Notes under the pieces: generated by a model
Seen by the model: only the letters and a program-made list of their open reading frames with translations
The model's database searches: none
Told to the model about the DNA's origin: nothing
Shown here: in pieces, positions 4,387 through 7,100 of the stretch
Layout of the letters: the number at the start of each line of letters is the position of its first letter
How positions within the stretch are numbered: the first letter of the stretch is position 1
Assembly: GCA_937870805.1 (NCBI GenBank)
Contig: CALMZT010001214.1
Location: 1-7,100 of the forward strand
Length of the DNA: 7,100 bases
Direction of reading: 5' to 3'
From: an uncultured Chloroflexota bacterium
GTDB lineage: Bacteria; Chloroflexota; Anaerolineae; Aggregatilineales; Phototrophicaceae
Made by a program: the position numbers and the translations under genes

Positions 4387-6114
4387 TCAATGCGCGCTGG
4401 CGTCTGTGGGCGTGATGTCTTCGCCGCCTGCGTACACATCCATCACGGCGTTGGCGATGACGAACAAGCCATTTGTGCCCAGCGCCCGTTTTGCGTGCTG
4501 CAAATCGAAGACGAAGACGGCGTTTTCGCCCATCGCACGCGCGCCGCGCCGATCAATCACGACAGCGGTGTTATCAGCAATGCCCAAAGCGAGAAGCTCA
4601 GGATGATTGTACGCCAGCGAGAACAGCCGCCCCCAACGATTGTTGCCCATCACACGCGGCTCAATCACAATCGGCAGGAAGCCCAAACCCTCTTTGATTT
4701 GTGTTGCGCCCTGCTTGAATGAGCCTTGCACATCGGCTTCGGCTTCACGTTCATCGTCGGGCGTGGGGGGATGCGGCGTGTAACACGCGCCAAGCGCTGC
4801 CGCAGCGGCGTTATCGGCAAGCAGCGGTGTGCCACTGAGCCATTGTTGCTTCAACTGTGACAGCACCTCTAAACGTAAAAGACTCTGATCTGCGCCGATG
4901 AAGAGGATACCTGTGTAGTCGTTGTCAGGTACGGTTTTTTCTTCACCAAAGACGCGCACGGTGACAGCTTTGCCTTTGAAGAAATCGACAAACGGATCAG
5001 TTGCCTTGCGTGCGTCTTCATCTGAGGCATAGCCCGACACGACGACGAGGATATTTTTGCCAGCGATGCGCGCGAAACGCCGCAGAATGGCAGCAACGTG
5101 AGGGCTTTGGGGGTCGCGCAGGTTGCCGCCGAGTATCAGCGTGCCTGCACCTTTGGGCAGCCTGAGGCTGTTGAAGCGGCGTTGAAGCTGACGGGGAACA
5201 GGCGCAAGCGAGTGGCGTCGGTGTTGCAGATCATACGAAAATTTACCTGGCGCAAGCAAATGCACCAGCACATTACGCACGCTCAACGTGCCGCCTGTGC
5301 CACGAAAACCTGCCGTGCGCGCCGAGTCATACGTTTCGCCGTCGAGAATGGCAACGGTGTACAAGCCGAACACGTTGTCAATCAGAGTGCCACCGCGCAC
5401 AAATGCGCCTGTATAAGCATCCAAGCCGATGCCAATATGGGGCACATCCGGGCGAATGATCGCGTTCAACAGGCGTGCCATGCGTGAACGCTGGAAAAAA
5501 TGTTGATCGAGGATGGCGTTTTCGATGCCGAAGCGCAAACCGCGCCGTTCCGCCGTGTTCCAGACTTCGACGGCTTCCGGCACGAGCGCCGTGTCACGGT
5601 CAAACGGGTCGTTATAGCCGCCCATCATCACTTTGCACAGCAGGCTCGAACCCGCGCTCGTCCCACAGATCGGCACGCCGCGCGCATAAGCCTCGCCCAG
5701 CGCTTTTTCGATGGGCGTGTTGACGATGGCTTCCATCGCGACGGTCTGATCGCCGCCAAGAAAAAAGATTGCTGAGAGATCGTCAGTGAAGTAGTGCAGA
5801 TTCTCAGCGTTGAACGCATCGTCGCGTGTGAAAATGGGCGCGACGACGACATGATACTCATTATGTGGCGCGATGTCTCGGCATTCCTGCTCAACTTTCA
5901 GGCGGCGGTTGTCGGCGTCGCTCAGGTTTTGCGCGCGTTCCTCGGCGCTGATCGTTTCGGCATCCGTAGAGTAAGTCATCGCCAGCAGCAAAATGTCAAT
6001 GCGACGGTCTCGGTCTTTTTGCAGCACGCCTTCCAGAAAGCCGTGAATAGTATCTTTGTAGCCTGCGCCCATCGGGATGAACAGGGGGCGGCGTGTATTT
6101 TGGGATCGGCGCAT
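4387..6114 (-). CDS. Two-domain cyanophycinase-like (peptidase S51) protein
   Basis: A protein of 575 residues from ATG 6114, about twice a normal cyanophycinase (about 270). ATG 6138 gives 583 residues and has only GAGAAAG upstream, whereas ATG 6114 has GGAG 7 bases away, so the shorter form is preferred. Numbering here is from 6138. Domain 1 (about 15-300) has GGDQ (128-131), the nucleophile elbow GTSAGS (Ser161), DQHFFQRSRMARL (His213) and GIGLDAYTG (236-244). Cyanophycinases have Glu after the Asp of that last motif as the third triad member; here it is Ala241. Domain 2 (about 330-583) repeats the fold with GADQ (415-418), ADNAAAAALG (441-450) in place of the Ser elbow, IEPRVMGNNRWGRL (492-505) in place of DQHF, and GIADNTAVVID. 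It has no nucleophile, so it is probably structural or binding. Cyanophycinases release beta-Asp-Arg from cyanophycin; the real substrate here is uncertain. Confidence 0.88.
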   Translation of the reverse strand: MRRSQNTRRPLFIPMGAGYKDTIHGFLEGVLQKDRDRRIDILLLAMTYSTDAETISAEERAQNLSDADNRRLKVEQECRDIAPHNEYHVVVAPIFTRDDAFNAENLHYFTDDLSAIFFLGGDQTVAMEAIVNTPIEKALGEAYARGVPICGTSAGSSLLCKVMMGGYNDPFDRDTALVPEAVEVWNTAERRGLRFGIENAILDQHFFQRSRMARLLNAIIRPDVPHIGIGLDAYTGAFVRGGTLIDNVFGLYTVAILDGETYDSARTAGFRGTGGTLSVRNVLVHLLAPGKFSYDLQHRRHSLAPVPRQLQRRFNSLRLPKGAGTLILGGNLRDPQSPHVAAILRRFARIAGKNILVVVSGYASDEDARKATDPFVDFFKGKAVTVRVFGEEKTVPDNDYTGILFIGADQSLLRLEVLSQLKQQWLSGTPLLADNAAAAALGACYTPHPPTPDDEREAEADVQGSFKQGATQIKEGLGFLPIVIEPRVMGNNRWGRLFSLAYNHPELLALGIADNTAVVIDRRGARAMGENAVFVFDLQHAKRALGTNGLFVIANAVMDVYAGGEDITPTDASAH

Positions 6115-6162
6115 GGTGGTGCTCCGCGTGGTGAGCATAGTCGGCTTTCTCTAGATAACAAA

Positions 6163-6197
6163 GAAGGCGCAGCTTAAGCGTAGCGACTGCGCCCTTT
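6163..6197 (-). terminator. Rho-independent terminator of the peroxiredoxin gene
   Basis: On the minus strand GGGCGCAG is followed by a 14-base loop and CTGCGCC (stem 6193-6187 with 6172-6166), then TTCTTTGTT. It begins about 30 bases after the peroxiredoxin stop and ends before the start of the cyanophycinase-like gene, separating the two transcription units. Confidence 0.72.
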
Positions 6198-6225
6198 TGA
6201 TTATACGCTGATTTCAGGTTAATGC

Positions 6226-6714
6226 TTAGCTGGCTATGGGGTGGGAGTTCGCGGCGTTTTGCAGCGTTTGTAGTGCGAGTTGAACACTTTGTTTATCGGT
6301 CACACCAATGTGCATGTCGATCAGCGCGCCGTTTTCATCGACAATCCAATAAGAACGCTTGACGGGAGGGAAGCCCAGCAGATTCTTGACATCGAAGACG
6401 CCCCACGCGCCCCATTTTTCCAGCATCCGGTGATCGGCGTCTTGCAGCAAATCATAGGGCAGATTGTGATTTTGCCGCCATTCGCGCAGCGCTTCAAGGC
6501 TGTCCACGCCGACGCCGAGAATCACCGCGTTCTCTGTGTCGATGCGCGGGAATTCGTCACGAAAGGCGCAGGCTTGGCGCGTGCAGTTAATCGATTTGGC
6601 TTTGGGAAAAGCGAAAATCACGACTTTTTTGCCGCGCAGGTCACGCAAACGAATGATCTCGCCATCCTGATTGCGCAGTTGAAAATCAGGTGCTTGTTTA
6701 CCGAGTTGCAACAT
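6226..6714 (-). CDS. Peroxiredoxin of the PrxQ/Bcp type
   Basis: A 162-residue AhpC/TSA-fold thiol peroxidase that should reduce hydroperoxides in the cytoplasm with a thioredoxin-like donor; there is no signal peptide. APDFQLRNQDGEIIRLRDL (8-26) and VVIFAFPKAKSINCTRQACAFRDE (31-54) are the family core. Cys44 is the peroxidatic residue in P37-x3-Ser41-x2-Cys44, and Cys49, five residues on, is the resolving Cys typical of PrxQ. Arg120 in KRSYWIVDENG is the conserved active-site Arg. The usual TPGCT is replaced by SINCT, an uncommon variant that still satisfies the Pxxx(T/S)xxC pattern. ATG 6714 has GAGG about 10 bases upstream. It is followed by its own terminator; no convincing promoter was found in 6715-6800. 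Confidence 0.95.
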   Translation of the reverse strand: MLQLGKQAPDFQLRNQDGEIIRLRDLRGKKVVIFAFPKAKSINCTRQACAFRDEFPRIDTENAVILGVGVDSLEALREWRQNHNLPYDLLQDADHRMLEKWGAWGVFDVKNLLGFPPVKRSYWIVDENGALIDMHIGVTDKQSVQLALQTLQNAANSHPIAS

Positions 6715-6801
6715 ATATGATGTACCTCATCCATATTTCACGTCAACATATAGCTGTTACATGAGATACACATTAGACTTTGTGATGAGCTTGCTTATTA
6801 C

Positions 6802-6820
6802 TTGCGCGACTTTTGCGCGA
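6802..6820. repeat. Direct repeat TTGCGCGA, period 11
   Basis: TTGCGCGA occurs at 6802-6809 and 6813-6820, 11 bases apart, which puts both on one face of the helix. It lies about 90 bases upstream of the peroxiredoxin gene and just left of the palindromic element. It could be a regulator site or chance; confidence as a functional site is low. Confidence 0.3.
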
Positions 6821-6821
6821 T

Positions 6822-6915
6822 TGTTACGTAACTGACGTTACACACCCTGAACCTGTGAACAAGGGGTTTAAACCCCTTGTTCGATCTACACCTGCGTAAC
6901 ATCAGTTACGTAATA
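6822..6915. repeat. Nested palindromic element, REP/MITE-like
   Basis: The outer arms TTACGTAACTGACGTTACAC (6824-6843) and GCGTAACATCAGTTACGTAA (6894-6913) are inverted repeats matching at 18 of 20 positions. The centre, 6857-6882, is a perfect 26-bp palindrome with half-site GAACAAGGGGTTT. Each outer arm contains the palindrome TTACGTAA. No coding capacity is seen. The structure resembles palindromic intergenic repeats that occur in many copies in some genomes, but copy number cannot be judged from this window. It lies upstream of both the peroxiredoxin gene (-) and the short ORF at 6937 (+). Confidence 0.75.
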
Positions 6916-6936
6916 TAGCAAAAAGGAAGAAATAGC

Positions 6937-7041
6937 ATGACTCGTAAACAGCGATTTTTTGTGGCATCAGTCGTCAGCGCGCCAAGGCGATTGCATCAAA
7001 ATCGTGAATTGGGTCAAGGAAGGTCAGCAACGTCATTGTAG
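6937..7041 (+). pseudogene. Short ORF, possibly the broken start of a secreted-protein gene
   Basis: ATG 6937 has AAGGA 9 bases upstream and opens a 34-codon ORF beginning MTRKQRFFVASVVSAPRR and ending at TAG 7039-7041. The start (charged n-region, then FFVASVV) looks like the beginning of a signal peptide that is cut short. Another plus frame is open from the TGA near 7003 to the window edge and reads VIVGANHVSEAACSPDAQPC, which looks more like a mature exported protein. A frameshift or deletion could have separated the two parts. The gene continues outside the window if real. No family is recognised; it may also be a chance ORF. Confidence 0.3.
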
Positions 7042-7100
7042 GCGCGAACCATGTAAGCGAAGCGGCGTGTTCGCCCGATGCTCAGCCCTGTACGCTTGTC

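Larger units (their letters stand above)
3066..4459 (-). repeat. Tandem segmental duplication (Uma2 gene plus end of cyanophycinase gene)
   Basis: Unit 1 (3066-3758) and unit 2 (3781-4459) have the same order on the minus strand: the last 24 codons of the cyanophycinase-like gene, a short spacer with TTTACAC-GAAAACAGGAG in plus orientation, and a Uma2 gene ending at AAATTTGA. The 72-bp coding tail differs at 7 positions by eye, whereas the Uma2 coding parts have diverged much more. The junction between units lies in 3759-3780, just after the unit 2 Uma2 end. Confidence 0.85.

Noticed and set aside
4390..5775. Several plus-strand ORFs of 66 to 129 codons
   Set aside because: All are shadows of the cyanophycinase-like gene, rich in Arg and Cys as expected for antisense reading.
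6849..6900. CRISPR-like repeat around the palindrome
   Set aside because: There is a single palindromic core and no regularly spaced direct repeats.

Overview
The window looks like a chromosomal segment of a bacterium, most likely of the Chloroflexota. Three things point there: an archaeal-type, probably non-discriminating aspartyl-tRNA synthetase, a canonical T-box leader (known from Firmicutes, Actinobacteria and Chloroflexota, not from Cyanobacteria), and duplicated Uma2-family genes. This placement is an inference from gene content, not from a marker gene. All full-length genes are on the minus strand. Only a HicB-type fragment at the left edge and a short doubtful ORF at the right edge read plus.

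Layout. 1-180: 3' end of a HicB-family antitoxin gene (+). 181-1054: a VapC-like PIN toxin and its presumed antitoxin (-), overlapping and antitoxin first, convergent with hicB so that the two stop codons touch. 1153-2457: aspS (-). 2466-2724: a 259-bp non-coding, MITE-like insertion with inverted repeats. 2752-3000: a complete T-box riboswitch with specifier GAC (Asp), preceded by a promoter at 3007-3036. 3033-3632 and 3763-4341: two Uma2-family genes from a tandem duplication that also copied the last 24 codons of the neighbouring cyanophycinase-like gene, left as a fragment at 3684-3758. 4387-6114: a two-domain cyanophycinase-like protein. 6163-6197: a terminator. 6226-6714: a PrxQ/Bcp-type peroxiredoxin. 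6822-6915: a nested palindromic element, followed by a short plus-strand ORF that may be the start of a broken gene.

The main discovery is at the aspS leader. The T-box reads tRNA-Asp: specifier GAC at 2912-2910, and antiterminator bulge UGGC that fits the G73-CCA end of tRNA-Asp. Its strong ribosome binding site and ATG (2730) should belong to aspS, yet aspS starts 273 bases further on. The gap is explained by the MITE-like insertion flanked by a putative TGGTT duplication. Removing it joins ATG GTT directly to CTT ATG CAG of aspS in frame. The inserted length (264 bp with the duplication) keeps the frame, but brings one in-frame TAA. The old start now drives a 25-codon ORF, while the element's end supplies a new AAGGA site for aspS at ATG 2457. 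The synthetase carries His and Pro where discriminating archaeal-type enzymes have Trp and Lys, so it probably also charges tRNA-Asn with Asp for GatCAB amidation. One tRNA-Asp-sensing switch would then control both Asp- and Asn-tRNA supply.
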